Assembly: GCA_963765075.1 (NCBI GenBank)
Contig: CAVXVA010000001.1
Span: forward strand, 620,001 to 684,000
Direction of reading: 5' to 3'
DNA length: 64,000 nucleotides
From: JAENVU01 sp963765075
GTDB taxonomy: Bacteria > Actinomycetota > Acidimicrobiia > IMCC26256 > JAENVU01
Within the stretch, counting starts at the first letter, position 1. Each line of letters starts with the position of its first letter. The notes below the pieces were generated by a model, which had not been told where the DNA came from, did no database searches, and saw nothing but the letters and a program-made list of their open reading frames with translations. Positions 7,045 through 16,447 of the stretch are shown here, in pieces. Made by a program: the position numbers and the translations under genes.

Positions 7045-9225
7045 ATGAGCGTGACCATCAGTCCCCCCGCCCCCAACGCAGGCGACCACGAACCGTCCGC
7101 CCCGCCTGACCCGCGTGCGCTGTTCTCGCGGCTCGCGGCGACGATGGCGCGTCGCCGGCGCACGGTCATCGTGGTGTGGCTGCTCGTCGCCTTCGCGGCC
7201 GCACCGCTCGCCCTCACCCTGACCGGCGCACTGTCCGGCGCGGGATGGGAAGCGCAGGGCTCGACTGCGCAGAAGGTCCGCGACGAGTTGCGCACGGACT
7301 TCCCCGCCCTCGGCGCCGAGAATCCGGTCGTCGTGTATTCGCAGCGCACACCGATCGCGAGCGACCCGGCCGGGCTCCAGACCCTCGTCCGTAGTTTGGC
7401 CGCGGCCCCCAGGGCGCGATCGGTCGCCAACCCGCTCACCCTGCCGCGCGACGCCGGGTTGATCGCGCGCGACGGTCGCACTGCGATCGTGCCCGTCGAC
7501 CTCGTCGTGACCGACGACGCGAGTCGACCGATCGCGGCCGGCGCACTCGGCGAGTACGTCGGCGAACTCCGGCTGGCGCCCGGGGCCAAGGCCAACGTGA
7601 CCGGCGAGTGGCCGGTCTGGAGCGATTTCAACCGGGTCAACGAGGAGGCGCTCCACAAGGCCGAACTGGTCAGCGGTCTCCCGACGCTGATTCTGTTGTT
7701 CATCGCGTTCGGCTCGCTCATCGCCGCGGGAATCCCGCTCCTCCTCGCCCTGGCCGGCATCGCCGTCGGCTTCGCGTCGCTGCACCTCCTGAGCCTGGTG
7801 ATGCCGCTCTCGGTGTGGTCGATGAACTTCTCGATGATGATCGGACTCGCCGTCGGTATCGACTACAGCCTCTTCATCGTCAGCCGCTACCGGGAGGAGC
7901 GCATCGAAGGCAAGGACGCCGTCGCGGCGATCGAGAACACGCTCTCCACGGCGGGCAAGGCCGTGTTCCTCTCTGCCCTCACCGTCGTGCTTGCACTCTC
8001 CGCCGTGTTCCTCGTCCCGGTCATGGTGTTCCGGTCGATGGCGCTCGGCATGATCCTCTCGGTCGTCGCGGTCGCGCTCGCGTCGCTCACACTGCTCCCC
8101 GCCGTGCTCGTGGCGCTCGGCGATCGGGTCCTCGTGACTCGAGGCAAGCAGGACCCCGACATCGTCGCCGAGGGCCGCTGGGCCCGCTGGACCGGTCTGG
8201 CGTTGCGGCGCCCCGGAACCGTGCTGGCCATCGGCCTGGTGATCCTGGGCGCCCTCGTGCTCCCAGCCGTGGGAATGGACCTCGGTATGCCTGGCGCCGG
8301 TGTGGTCGACCAGGGCCGCACGAGTCGCGACGGGTACGACACCCTCACCAAGGCGTTCGGTCCCGGAGCTGCCGCGCCGGTGTTCGTCACCGTCCCGGCC
8401 CCGGACGCCGAGCAGGTGGTGCGGATCGCCCAAGCCGACCGCGCCGTCGTCGACGCGCGCATCGTGAGTGAACCGGCGGCGAATGGTCGCACGGTCGTCC
8501 GGGTCACCGGATCGACGGCGGTCGACGATTCCCGCACCGGCGACCTCGTCCACCGACTCCGCGATGCCGTGGGGGCGGAGCTTCCCGCCGCGCGCGTGGG
8601 TGGTCCGGCCGCACAAAACGCTGACCTCACATCCGAACTGACCGGTCGCGCGCCGATCGCGATCGGCGTGATCTTGATCATGGCGTTCGTCTTGCTGCTC
8701 ATGGTCTTCCGCAGCCTGGCCATCGCGATCTCCTCGATCCTCATGAACCTGATCACGGTCGGTGCCGCCTTCGGGTTCTCGACGCTCGTGTTCCAGCACG
8801 GAGTCGGCACCGGCGTGCTCGGGATCGAGCATCAAGGATTCGTCGATGCGTGGGCGCCGCTGTTCTTCTTCGCGCTGCTCTTCGGGCTCTCGATGGACTA
8901 CCAGCTGTTCCTCTTGGCCGCGATTCGCGAGCGGTACGAGGCAACCGGCGACACCCACCGCGCCATCCGCGAAGGCATCGCCCGAACGGGCCGCCCGATC
9001 ACGAACGCGGCGCTCATCATGATCGTGGTGTTCATTGCGTTCGGCGTGACGGGACCGATCCCACCCACCGAGCTAGGGCTGACCCTCGCCGTCGCCGTGC
9101 TGCTGGACGCCACCGTGGTCCGGATGCTCCTCGTCCCGGCCACGATGGCTCTGCTGGGCGAGCGCAATTGGTACCTGCCGAGGTGGCTGGGCCGGATCCT
9201 CCCGGTGGTGAAGTTCAGCCACTGA
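7045..9225 (+). CDS. MMPL family RND-type transporter
   Basis: 726-residue RND-superfamily membrane protein of the MMPL class that moves lipids or drugs across the inner membrane using proton flow. Two homologous halves each start with one helix and a periplasmic porter domain followed by a five-helix block. The proton-relay Asp-Tyr pairs are visible in both halves: GLAVGIDYSLFIVSRYREE and GLSMDYQLFLLAAIRERYE. The start ATG 7045 is preceded by GGAGGAG. The length is at the short end for MMPL, with no long cytoplasmic C-terminal domain. It is divergent from DUF302 under the shared CsoR-like operators, suggesting a stress-induced exporter; an amidase gene follows 25 bases downstream. Confidence 0.92.
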   Translation: MSVTISPPAPNAGDHEPSAPPDPRALFSRLAATMARRRRTVIVVWLLVAFAAAPLALTLTGALSGAGWEAQGSTAQKVRDELRTDFPALGAENPVVVYSQRTPIASDPAGLQTLVRSLAAAPRARSVANPLTLPRDAGLIARDGRTAIVPVDLVVTDDASRPIAAGALGEYVGELRLAPGAKANVTGEWPVWSDFNRVNEEALHKAELVSGLPTLILLFIAFGSLIAAGIPLLLALAGIAVGFASLHLLSLVMPLSVWSMNFSMMIGLAVGIDYSLFIVSRYREERIEGKDAVAAIENTLSTAGKAVFLSALTVVLALSAVFLVPVMVFRSMALGMILSVVAVALASLTLLPAVLVALGDRVLVTRGKQDPDIVAEGRWARWTGLALRRPGTVLAIGLVILGALVLPAVGMDLGMPGAGVVDQGRTSRDGYDTLTKAFGPGAAAPVFVTVPAPDAEQVVRIAQADRAVVDARIVSEPAANGRTVVRVTGSTAVDDSRTGDLVHRLRDAVGAELPAARVGGPAAQNADLTSELTGRAPIAIGVILIMAFVLLLMVFRSLAIAISSILMNLITVGAAFGFSTLVFQHGVGTGVLGIEHQGFVDAWAPLFFFALLFGLSMDYQLFLLAAIRERYEATGDTHRAIREGIARTGRPITNAALIMIVVFIAFGVTGPIPPTELGLTLAVAVLLDATVVRMLLVPATMALLGERNWYLPRWLGRILPVVKFSH

Positions 9226-9250
9226 GGTGGCAGATGGGAGGATGACCGAG

Positions 9251-10798
9251 ATGACTGACATGCCATGGACCGGTGACGCCAGCTCGCTCGTCGACGCCTT
9301 CCGCGCCGGCGAGCGCTCCCCCGTCGAGGAACTCGACGCCACGCTCGACGCAATCGGACGGTCGAACCTGAATGCGTTCACGTTCGTCGACCCCGACCGG
9401 GCACGGGCGGCGGCGGCGCGCGCCGACCTGAGCCTCCCGTTCGGCGGGGTCCCGACCGGGATCAAGGAACTCGACCCGGTCCTCGGTTGGCGGTTCACCG
9501 AGGCATCACTCGTCTTCGCCGACCGAATGGCCGACCGCACGTCGCACCACATACAGCGGCTGATCAACCGCGGCGGGATCGTGCCGGTCGGTGCGACGAC
9601 TGCGAGTGAGTTCGGTGGACTCAACGTCAGTGTCTCGAAGATCAACGGCGTCACCCACAACCCGTGGCGGTACGGACGGACCGTGGGCGGGTCGTCGTCG
9701 GGCTCGGCGGCCGCGGTCTCGGGCGGGTTGGTCAGCCTCGCCACCGGCGGCGACGGCGGCGGATCCATCCGGATTCCGGCGGGCTACACGGGCCTGCTCG
9801 GGATGAAGGGCACATTCGGTCGTATCCCCCGCAGTCCCCACGCGTTCATGCGGCCGAACACCGTCGTGGTCGGCAACGTCTCACGTTCGGTGCGCGACGC
9901 GGCGCGGTACTTCGACGTGTGTGCCGGTACGCACACTGCGGACCCGACGAGCCTGCCGAGCAGCGGCGGCTGGGAGGCCGGGCTCGGCACCCATCGGCTG
10001 AAGGGTCGCCGGGTCGCGATCGTGCCCGCGATCGGTGGCGTCACGCTCGACTCCGGCGTGGAGGACCGTATCCGCGAACACGCCCGCGCCCTGATCGAGG
10101 CGACCGGCATGGTGGTGGTCGACCGCAAGGTCGAACCGCCGAACCTCGCCCTGCAGTGGATGATGGGCAACCTCGCGACCCTGGCCGCCGACCTCGGGAA
10201 ACGCTGGCCGCGCTGTGCGAAGGACCTCACCGACGAGGTGGAGTTCGGGCTCCGCCTCTCGGAATCTCTCTACAACCTGCACACTGCCGCCGCGGCCGAA
10301 GCGCTGCGGATCCAGGCCAACGAGACGATGGCCGCCGCGTTCGACGACGTCGACTTCATCATCGCCGCGACCAACCCCGGGCCCGCGTTTCCCGCGCACT
10401 CGGTCATGAGCAACGAACAGTCCCGCTTCGTCGAGTGGGCCGGGAACAGCGCCGTCGCGAAATGGGGATTCCGCGCCGCGATGTTCGGGGCCCGGGCCGT
10501 GAACGCCGTCTCCCCCAAGGCGCCCGCGGCGATCGTGAGTGCGGCGAGCGACAAGTTCCCGGAACTGGTCACGATGGGCGGGCTCACGATCATCTCGAAC
10601 ATCTACGGCAACCCCGCGGTGTCGATCCCGGCCGGCACCATCGACGGGCTGCCGATCGGCATGCAGGTGCTCGGCCGCCATCACGAGGACGCGCTGCTGT
10701 TCGACCTCGCACTGGCCGCCGAGCGCGAGCTGCCGTGGCCGCTCGTGGCGCCAACGGTCGCCGCGCCCGAGCACGCGCCGCTTCAGACGTCGGTCTGA
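9251..10798 (+). CDS. Amidase signature family amidohydrolase
   Basis: 515-residue amidase-signature enzyme hydrolysing a C-N amide bond. The Ser-cisSer-Lys triad is visible: the Lys in GVPTGIKELD, the cis-Ser in GGSSSGSAAAVS and the nucleophilic Ser in GGDGGGSIRIPA. The C-terminal block GNPAVSIPAG-IDGLPIGMQVLG is also typical. ATG 9251 is preferred because GGGAGG (9236-9241) lies nine bases upstream; ATG 9242 directly abuts that site. It probably shares a transcript with the MMPL gene. Its 3' end overlaps the convergent acyl-CoA ligase by 16 bases. The substrate (amide, nitrile product, acylated amine) is not readable. Confidence 0.9.
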   Translation: MTDMPWTGDASSLVDAFRAGERSPVEELDATLDAIGRSNLNAFTFVDPDRARAAAARADLSLPFGGVPTGIKELDPVLGWRFTEASLVFADRMADRTSHHIQRLINRGGIVPVGATTASEFGGLNVSVSKINGVTHNPWRYGRTVGGSSSGSAAAVSGGLVSLATGGDGGGSIRIPAGYTGLLGMKGTFGRIPRSPHAFMRPNTVVVGNVSRSVRDAARYFDVCAGTHTADPTSLPSSGGWEAGLGTHRLKGRRVAIVPAIGGVTLDSGVEDRIREHARALIEATGMVVVDRKVEPPNLALQWMMGNLATLAADLGKRWPRCAKDLTDEVEFGLRLSESLYNLHTAAAAEALRIQANETMAAAFDDVDFIIAATNPGPAFPAHSVMSNEQSRFVEWAGNSAVAKWGFRAAMFGARAVNAVSPKAPAAIVSAASDKFPELVTMGGLTIISNIYGNPAVSIPAGTIDGLPIGMQVLGRHHEDALLFDLALAAERELPWPLVAPTVAAPEHAPLQTSV

Positions 10799-12165
10799 GC
10801 GTTCGAGCGTTCCGCTTCGGGATCGGCGAGCCGGGCGGTCAGATCGCGGCGCACGACCTTGCCGACCTCATTGCGGGGGATCGCGTCGATCCAGTGGAAG
10901 GCCGCGGGAACCTTGTACGCGGCCAGATGCTCGCGACACAGGGTCGTGAGCTGGTCGTCGCTCGCCCCCGGTCCGACGAGGAACGCGACCGGCACTTCAC
11001 CCAACCGCGCATCGGGGGCACCGACCACCGCGGCATCCTCGACCCCCGGTGCGAGCCGTAACACTTCCTCGACCGCCTCGGGGAACACCTTGTTCCCACC
11101 GCGGTTGATGAGATCACCCGCCCGGCCTTCGAGCCACACGAAGCCGTCGTCGTCGATCCGGGCGAGGTCCCCGGTGTCGACGAAACCCTCCGCGTCGACC
11201 CGTTCCTCGATGCCGACTGCGGTGTTCGGTGGCCGCACGAGGAGATGGCCGTCGGCATCCAGGCGCACGTCCACTCCGGGATGGGGCCGGCCGATGGCGC
11301 CGATCTTGTCGGGAAACTGTCTAGCGTCGGCCGCGGTCCAGCCGATGACCTCTCCAATCTCAGCTTGGCCGTATCCGTTCAACACCGTGACGCCGAAGGT
11401 GTCGACGAACCGTTGCGCTTGGAGCGGCGACAACGGCGCGGTGATCGACCGGACGTACTTCAGCGGGGTGAGGTCGCTGAGGCCGGAGTCAGTGAGCATC
11501 GCCAGTGCCGCCGGCGGCAGGACGGTCGAGCGGATCTCGAACCGGCGGACCAGCTCGGCGAACACTGTCGGTTCGAAGCCGTCCATCACCACGAGCGGAG
11601 CGCCGGCCCGCAGACCGAAGAGCACGTTGTAGAGACCGGCGTTCAGGGCCATCGAGACCGGGATCAGATTCGGCGACGGCGGTCGCGCCGGCTTCGATCC
11701 GCTACTGCGCAGCGGGATCAAGACGCGATCGAGGAGTTCGAGATACGTGCCATGGGTGTGGAGCACTGGCTTGGGGGTTCCCGTGGTCCCCGAGGTCCAC
11801 ATGACGAAGGCGACATCGGCCGCGAACGTCGAGCCGGCCCGGGCCGTGCGGCCCGCCCGGGTGATGACCACCGCCGGGTCGATCGCCACGATCACCTGAT
11901 CGAACTCGGCGACGGGCAGCCGCGAATTGACCGGCACGTACACGCCGCCCGCCTGCCAGACGCCGAACATCGTGGCCACCAACTCGGGGCCGTTCGGCAA
12001 CGAGACGGCGACTCCCTGACCGGGCGCGAGATCGAGACTGGTGGCGATGGCGGCGGCCTGCGCGCGGATCTCCCCTGCGGTCACCGAACGGTCGACGGTG
12101 TGGATCAAGGCATCGGCGTCGGCGGCCGGGTGGTCGGCCAGGAGCGATGCGAGATTGACCGTCAT
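10783..12165 (-). CDS. AMP-binding acyl-CoA ligase (ANL superfamily)
   Basis: 460-residue acyl-adenylate forming enzyme that activates a carboxylic acid to its CoA thioester. Seen: the P-loop FVMWTSGTTGTPKPVLHTHG, NGYGQAEIGEV (A5 motif), TGDLARIDDDGFVWLEGR, the hinge and GNKVFPEAVEEVL, and the C-terminal catalytic Lys in EVGKVVRRDL. It is shorter than most ligases because the N-terminal subdomain is compact. ATG 12165 overlaps the crotonase stop (ATGA), so it is the last gene of the SDR-dehydrogenase-crotonase-ligase operon. In context it would feed an acid from a cyclic or branched compound into that operon's enzymes. Confidence 0.9.
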   Translation of the reverse strand: MTVNLASLLADHPAADADALIHTVDRSVTAGEIRAQAAAIATSLDLAPGQGVAVSLPNGPELVATMFGVWQAGGVYVPVNSRLPVAEFDQVIVAIDPAVVITRAGRTARAGSTFAADVAFVMWTSGTTGTPKPVLHTHGTYLELLDRVLIPLRSSGSKPARPPSPNLIPVSMALNAGLYNVLFGLRAGAPLVVMDGFEPTVFAELVRRFEIRSTVLPPAALAMLTDSGLSDLTPLKYVRSITAPLSPLQAQRFVDTFGVTVLNGYGQAEIGEVIGWTAADARQFPDKIGAIGRPHPGVDVRLDADGHLLVRPPNTAVGIEERVDAEGFVDTGDLARIDDDGFVWLEGRAGDLINRGGNKVFPEAVEEVLRLAPGVEDAAVVGAPDARLGEVPVAFLVGPGASDDQLTTLCREHLAAYKVPAAFHWIDAIPRNEVGKVVRRDLTARLADPEAERSNAQTDV

Positions 12166-12962
12166 CCCGGCGGTTGCCAGTTCGGCGCGCGCTTCTCCGC
12201 GAAGGCCCGCGGGCCCTCGTCCTGATCGGGGTGGCCCCACATGCTCACCAGGTGCCCGGCACCGACCTTGCACGCATCGGTGAGCCCGTATTCGAGCGCG
12301 TCCCACAGTGCCCGTTTCGTGGCCGCCATCGCCGCCGGCGAGTTCTTCGCGATCGTTTCGCCGAGTTCCTGCGCCCGAGCGCGCAGTTGGTCGGGCGGGT
12401 CCACGATCTCCGAGATCATCCCGAGCGCGAGTGCCCGCTCGGCCGACATCCGTTCGTACTTGCCCATGAACGCCATCCGCATGACCGCCTCGGCGGGCAT
12501 CTTGCGGAGCAGACCGATCGCCTCGATCGCGACGACCTGGCCGACCGACACGTGCGGGTCGAAGAACTGGGCGTCGGACCCGGCGATCACGATGTCGGCG
12601 TCGGCGACCCAATGGAATCCACCACCGGCACAGATCCCGTTGACCGCGGTGATGACGGGCTTCCACACCTGTTGATGCCATGCGGTGAAGTGCAGGTCGA
12701 AGTTCTCGACCGAGTCCCGGTAGCGCTCCATGCCCACACCATCGGAGGCGAGCTCGGACACGTCGACACCGGTCTGGAACGCGCGGCCGTTGCCGGTGTG
12801 GACGATGACGCGTACTGCCGGGTCGGCGTCGAGTTCCTTCCACGCGTCGGCGAACTCGTCGCGCATGGCGCTGTTCATGGCGTTGAGCTGATCGGGACGG
12901 TCGTTGATCAACCACCCGACCGGGCCGTGCCGCTCGACGATCAAATGCTGGTATCCACTCAT
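12162..12962 (-). CDS. Crotonase-fold protein (enoyl-CoA hydratase/isomerase family), active-site glutamates replaced
   Basis: 266-residue crotonase superfamily protein. The oxyanion-hole framework is present (GRAFQTGVDVSEL and NGICAGGGFHWVADADIVIAG), as is the terminal FAEKRAPNWQ typical of the family. At the positions of the two hydratase glutamates the sequence reads GGGFHW (His where GGxE is normal) and FFDPHVSVG (His where PE is normal). It is therefore unlikely to be a standard hydratase and may instead be a hydrolase, isomerase, ring-cleaving or decarboxylating crotonase. ATGA overlaps on both sides tie it to the dehydrogenase upstream and the ligase downstream. Confidence 0.88.
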   Translation of the reverse strand: MSGYQHLIVERHGPVGWLINDRPDQLNAMNSAMRDEFADAWKELDADPAVRVIVHTGNGRAFQTGVDVSELASDGVGMERYRDSVENFDLHFTAWHQQVWKPVITAVNGICAGGGFHWVADADIVIAGSDAQFFDPHVSVGQVVAIEAIGLLRKMPAEAVMRMAFMGKYERMSAERALALGMISEIVDPPDQLRARAQELGETIAKNSPAAMAATKRALWDALEYGLTDACKVGAGHLVSMWGHPDQDEGPRAFAEKRAPNWQPPG

Positions 12963-14239
12963 GACCTCGGCACCTCTTCCCACGCTGCCCCCGACCACGG
13001 ATCCGGCTCCCTCGGCAATCCCAGTACTCGCTCCCCCACTACGTTCTTGTTCACTTCGGTCGTGCCGCCTTCGATCGTGTTCGCCCGCGACCGCAGCATC
13101 CCCTTCACCGCGTACGGCAGGCTCCGGGCGTAGGCGTCGACGTCCGGATCGCCGCCATCGGCAGCCACACCGGGGGCGGCATCCCACGCCATCGAGTGCG
13201 GGCCGAGCAGGTCGGCGGCCACGAGTTGGATGCGCTGGTTGAGTGCACCCTGGTGCACCTTGCCGATCGACGCGGCCGGGCCCGGCGTGCGGCCGGCCTG
13301 AGTCGTGGCCCGCACGCGGGCGTTCGTCCACTCCCGCACTCGCTCCTCCGCGAACACGCTCATCAGCCGTTGCCGAACGTTGGCGTCGCCGGTGACGCCG
13401 AGGGTCCGGGCCTGTTCGATCACGAGATCGACACCGGAACCACCGATCCGGTCCACACCCCCGGAGCCGGACCCCGAGACCATCTGGCGCTCGCCGGCGA
13501 GCGTCGAACCCGCCACCCGCCAACCGTCGCCGATCTCCCCGACCCGGGCGGTGTCGGGGACCCGCACGCCGTCGAGAAACACCTCGTTGAAGTCGATCTC
13601 GCCACCGAGATGCCGCAGCGGCCGCACGTCGACCCCGGGCGCCTTCAGATCGACGATGAAGTAGGTGAGCCCTTGCCGCTTCGGCACCGCCGGGTCGGTC
13701 CGCGCGAGACACACCGCGAACTCACTGCGATGGGCCCAGGTGGTCCACACCTTCTGACCGTCGAGCACCCACTCGTCACCGTCGCGCACTGCCCGCGTGG
13801 CGAGCGACGCCAGATCCGAACCGGCACCAGGTTCGGACAACAGCTGGCACCAGCGTTCCTCGTTGCGCACCATCGGCGGCAGAAAGCGGGCCCGCTGATC
13901 TTCGGTGCCGTGGGCGAACAACGCGGGCGCCGCCGCATTGAGACCCAGCGGATTCAGGCGACCGAGGTTGTACGGCGCGAGCACCGACTCGATCACCCGA
14001 GCCTGGGCCGGCACCAGGTCGAGGCCGAGGTACTCGGTGGGCCAGGTGGCCACCGCGAGCCCGCTGGCCGCGAAGACCGGGTACCACGCTTCGTACTCCG
14101 ACCGCGGTCGCACCCGGCGGAGGGCGTCGCGCCCGTCGGCCGCGGCGGTCCGCCACGGGCGGGGGACGTTGGCGGCGACCCAGTCGTTCGTGACTGCAAC
14201 GAGCTCGGCGTCGGTCGACGCGCGCGAGAGGGCCACCAA
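12959..14239 (-). CDS. Acyl-CoA dehydrogenase
   Basis: Acyl-CoA dehydrogenase of about 426 residues, longer than the short-chain type and similar to actinobacterial FadE proteins used in steroid, terpenoid or long-chain degradation. Seen: ATWPTEYLGLDL, CQLLSEPGAGSDLASLATRA (flavin domain), VLDGQKVWTTWAHRSEFAV, and the C-terminal RANTIEGGTTEVNKNVVGER. The start is uncertain: TTG 14239 or GTG 14236, both just after the SDR stop at 14245 and without a strong ribosome site, which suggests translational coupling. It overlaps the crotonase start by ATGA. It may work as a homodimer or tetramer; no second FadE partner is adjacent. Confidence 0.9.
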   Translation of the reverse strand: MVALSRASTDAELVAVTNDWVAANVPRPWRTAAADGRDALRRVRPRSEYEAWYPVFAASGLAVATWPTEYLGLDLVPAQARVIESVLAPYNLGRLNPLGLNAAAPALFAHGTEDQRARFLPPMVRNEERWCQLLSEPGAGSDLASLATRAVRDGDEWVLDGQKVWTTWAHRSEFAVCLARTDPAVPKRQGLTYFIVDLKAPGVDVRPLRHLGGEIDFNEVFLDGVRVPDTARVGEIGDGWRVAGSTLAGERQMVSGSGSGGVDRIGGSGVDLVIEQARTLGVTGDANVRQRLMSVFAEERVREWTNARVRATTQAGRTPGPAASIGKVHQGALNQRIQLVAADLLGPHSMAWDAAPGVAADGGDPDVDAYARSLPYAVKGMLRSRANTIEGGTTEVNKNVVGERVLGLPREPDPWSGAAWEEVPRS

Positions 14240-14244
14240 GGCGG

Positions 14245-15075
14245 TCAGACCAACCGGCCGTACAGGAAATCAGCCACTGGGGTTGCGGCGGGGAAGGAAC
14301 CACTAACCCCGGAGCTCATATAGCCGGCGTCGGTGATCATGGTGACGCCATTGCACGCACGCGCGGCATCGCTGCACAAGAACACGAGCACCGCGGCCTG
14401 CTCTTCCGGCGTCGACGCCTCGACGCCGGCATCGGCGCGGTAGTCGGCGCCGAAGGTGAGCCACATGTCGGCGTTCGCTCGCGCGAGCGGTGTATCGGTC
14501 GGCCCGGGCAGGATCGCGTTGATACGAATTCCCCGCTTCAGCATCGGGAACGCCTCGCGGGCGACATATGCGCAGATCGCCTCTTTGCTCCACGTGTAGC
14601 TGGCCTTGTACTCGTGATCCGCGACCCATTGGACGGCGGCGTCGAAGCCGTCGGTGTCGAGGTACTCGCGCAACTCGTCGAGGTGGGTCTCCCACGCCAA
14701 CCCGGCAGCGGACGAGATCATGCCGATGGCCGAGCCGCGCGGCATGAGGTCGGCGGCCAGTGCTCGCTCGATGAAGTGGCGGTGCCCGATGAAGTTGATC
14801 TTCTCGATCCCCGGAGTGCCGTCGGCGACGCCGGCGCAGGAGAGCAGGACGTCGATCGGGCCACCCACGGCGTCGACGGCCGCCTCGATACTCTCGCGGT
14901 CACTGAGGTTCACGCTGGCCTTGGTGACCCCGTCGATCTCGATCGGCGCGAAATCGAGGACAACCACCTCGGCGCCCAGGTCGCGGATCAGTACCGCAGC
15001 CGCCGCGCCCATCCCGGTCGCGCCGCCCACGACGACGGCCCGCCGCCCGTCGAAACGAAATGAATCAGGCGTCAT
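14245..15075 (-). CDS. Short-chain dehydrogenase/reductase
   Basis: 276-residue SDR with an N-terminal Rossmann motif (VVVGGATGMGAAAAVLIRDLG), an NAG-like element LLSCAGVADG, the active Ser segment MISSAAGLAWE, and the catalytic Tyr-Lys in YTWSKEA. The insertion between the Ser and Tyr segments (residues about 125-155) resembles 3-alpha-hydroxysteroid dehydrogenase/carbonyl reductase-like SDRs, where a lid and dimer interface differ from the classical family; that link is an inference. The ATG 15075 start has AGGAG five bases upstream. First gene of the minus-strand operon, divergent from the MaoC-like dehydratase with 86 bases between starts. Confidence 0.88.
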   Translation of the reverse strand: MTPDSFRFDGRRAVVVGGATGMGAAAAVLIRDLGAEVVVLDFAPIEIDGVTKASVNLSDRESIEAAVDAVGGPIDVLLSCAGVADGTPGIEKINFIGHRHFIERALAADLMPRGSAIGMISSAAGLAWETHLDELREYLDTDGFDAAVQWVADHEYKASYTWSKEAICAYVAREAFPMLKRGIRINAILPGPTDTPLARANADMWLTFGADYRADAGVEASTPEEQAAVLVFLCSDAARACNGVTMITDAGYMSSGVSGSFPAATPVADFLYGRLV

Positions 15076-15161
15076 GAAAGCTCCTCGGCAAGGTGACCCG
15101 GGCGAAGCGCAATGTATACGCTCCCCACGATGTGCTCCTCCGGCCCGGCGCGCTCACCTCG

Positions 15162-16433
15162 ATGACCGACGCGATCCCCGACCCGATCACCGGCGCGATC
15201 ACCGACGAGGGCATCGCAACCCTCCGGGCGCGCATCGGCGTGGCGCGACCCCACACCCGGCCCCCGCACTACTTCGCACCGAACGAGGACGCCTTTCGCA
15301 ACGTGGCCCACGCCTACGGCGACGACAATCCCTTGTGGTGCGACCCGGGGTACGCCGCGTCGACTCGCTGGAACGGTCTGATCGCTCCCCCTCACCTCGT
15401 CGGCGGCGACTCCCTGATCGGTGAAGACGAAGTCACCGGCTTCGACGCGGAGACCCGCCAACTGATGCGCGGCGACCCGCTCGGCGGGGTCCATGCCTTC
15501 TATTCCGGATCGTTCCGGGAGTGGTGGAACCCGCTCGTGTCGGGGATGCGAGTCAACCGTCGGAACGCGCTCGTCGGTGTGCACGACAAAGCCGGAGAGT
15601 TCGCGGGGCGGACGGTTCACGAATGGTCGGCCGAAGTGTTTGCCGCGGTGGGCGGGCCGGTCCTCGCCGGTCAGTACCGATTGATGATCAGGGCCGACCG
15701 GGACCGCGCGGTCGAGCGGGGCCACAACGACGAGATCGAGTTGGCGCCCTACACCGACGCCGAACTGGCCGCGATCGACGCGGCCCTGGCCACCGAACGA
15801 GACCGGCGCCGGGGCGCCGAACCGCGTTGGTTCGAAGACGTGGAGGTCGGCGACGCGCTCGACCCGATCGTGAAGGGACCGATGCGCGTCACCGACATGG
15901 TGTGTTGGCACGTCGGGATGGGGATGGGGCTCTATCACGTTGCACCCCTTCGCCTCGGCTACGACCAGCGGCAGCGGATGCCCCGGTTCTTCCGGCCCGA
16001 CGACCTCAACATTCCCGACGTGCACCAGCGCGTGCACTGGGACCCGGAGTGGGCCCGCCGCGCCGGCAACCCCGCGAGTTACGACTACGGCCGGATGCGC
16101 GAGACCTGGCTCATCCATCTGTGCACCGATTGGATGGGTGACGACGCGTGGCTGTGGAAACTCGACTGCCAGTTCCGCGCCTTCAATTACGTCGGCGACA
16201 CCCACTGGATACAGGGCACGGTCACGAAGAAGTACCTCGCCGACGGGCGGCCCGCCGTGGATCTCGACCTGGGCGGCGTGAACCAACGCGGCGTGACCAC
16301 CACACCCGGCCACGCGACGATCCTGCTGCCGTCACAGGAACACGGCCCGGTGCGGTTGCCGGAGCCACCCGGCGGCGCCGCCAATTGCCAGGAGACGCTC
16401 GACGCCCTCGCGCAACGGTTCGCGGCCGACTGA
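15162..16433 (+). CDS. MaoC-like hotdog dehydratase (FAS1-type dehydratase domain protein)
   Basis: 423-residue two-domain hotdog protein. Residues about 20-170 match the FAS1-like/MaoC N-terminal dehydratase domain (PPHYFAPNEDAFRNVAHAYG, PLWCDPGYA), and the C-terminal half (DALDPIVKGPMRVTDMVCWH and later GTVTKKYLADGRPAVDLDLG) looks like a second hotdog. Such fused proteins hydrate 2-enoyl-CoAs in degradation of bulky acyl-CoAs. I chose ATG 15162 (MTDAIPDPITG) over the upstream in-frame ATG 15093 because the family starts near here and the upstream segment lies in the divergent promoter. It is probably the hydratase partner of the operon opposite, whose own crotonase lacks the hydratase glutamates. 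Confidence 0.82.
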   Translation: MTDAIPDPITGAITDEGIATLRARIGVARPHTRPPHYFAPNEDAFRNVAHAYGDDNPLWCDPGYAASTRWNGLIAPPHLVGGDSLIGEDEVTGFDAETRQLMRGDPLGGVHAFYSGSFREWWNPLVSGMRVNRRNALVGVHDKAGEFAGRTVHEWSAEVFAAVGGPVLAGQYRLMIRADRDRAVERGHNDEIELAPYTDAELAAIDAALATERDRRRGAEPRWFEDVEVGDALDPIVKGPMRVTDMVCWHVGMGMGLYHVAPLRLGYDQRQRMPRFFRPDDLNIPDVHQRVHWDPEWARRAGNPASYDYGRMRETWLIHLCTDWMGDDAWLWKLDCQFRAFNYVGDTHWIQGTVTKKYLADGRPAVDLDLGGVNQRGVTTTPGHATILLPSQEHGPVRLPEPPGGAANCQETLDALAQRFAAD

Positions 16434-16447
16434 CTGCTGCGAGCCGC

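Noticed and set aside
6994..8958. Minus-strand frame of about 654 codons under the MMPL gene
   Set aside because: Extreme Glu/Asp/Arg/His content and no motif; an antisense shadow.
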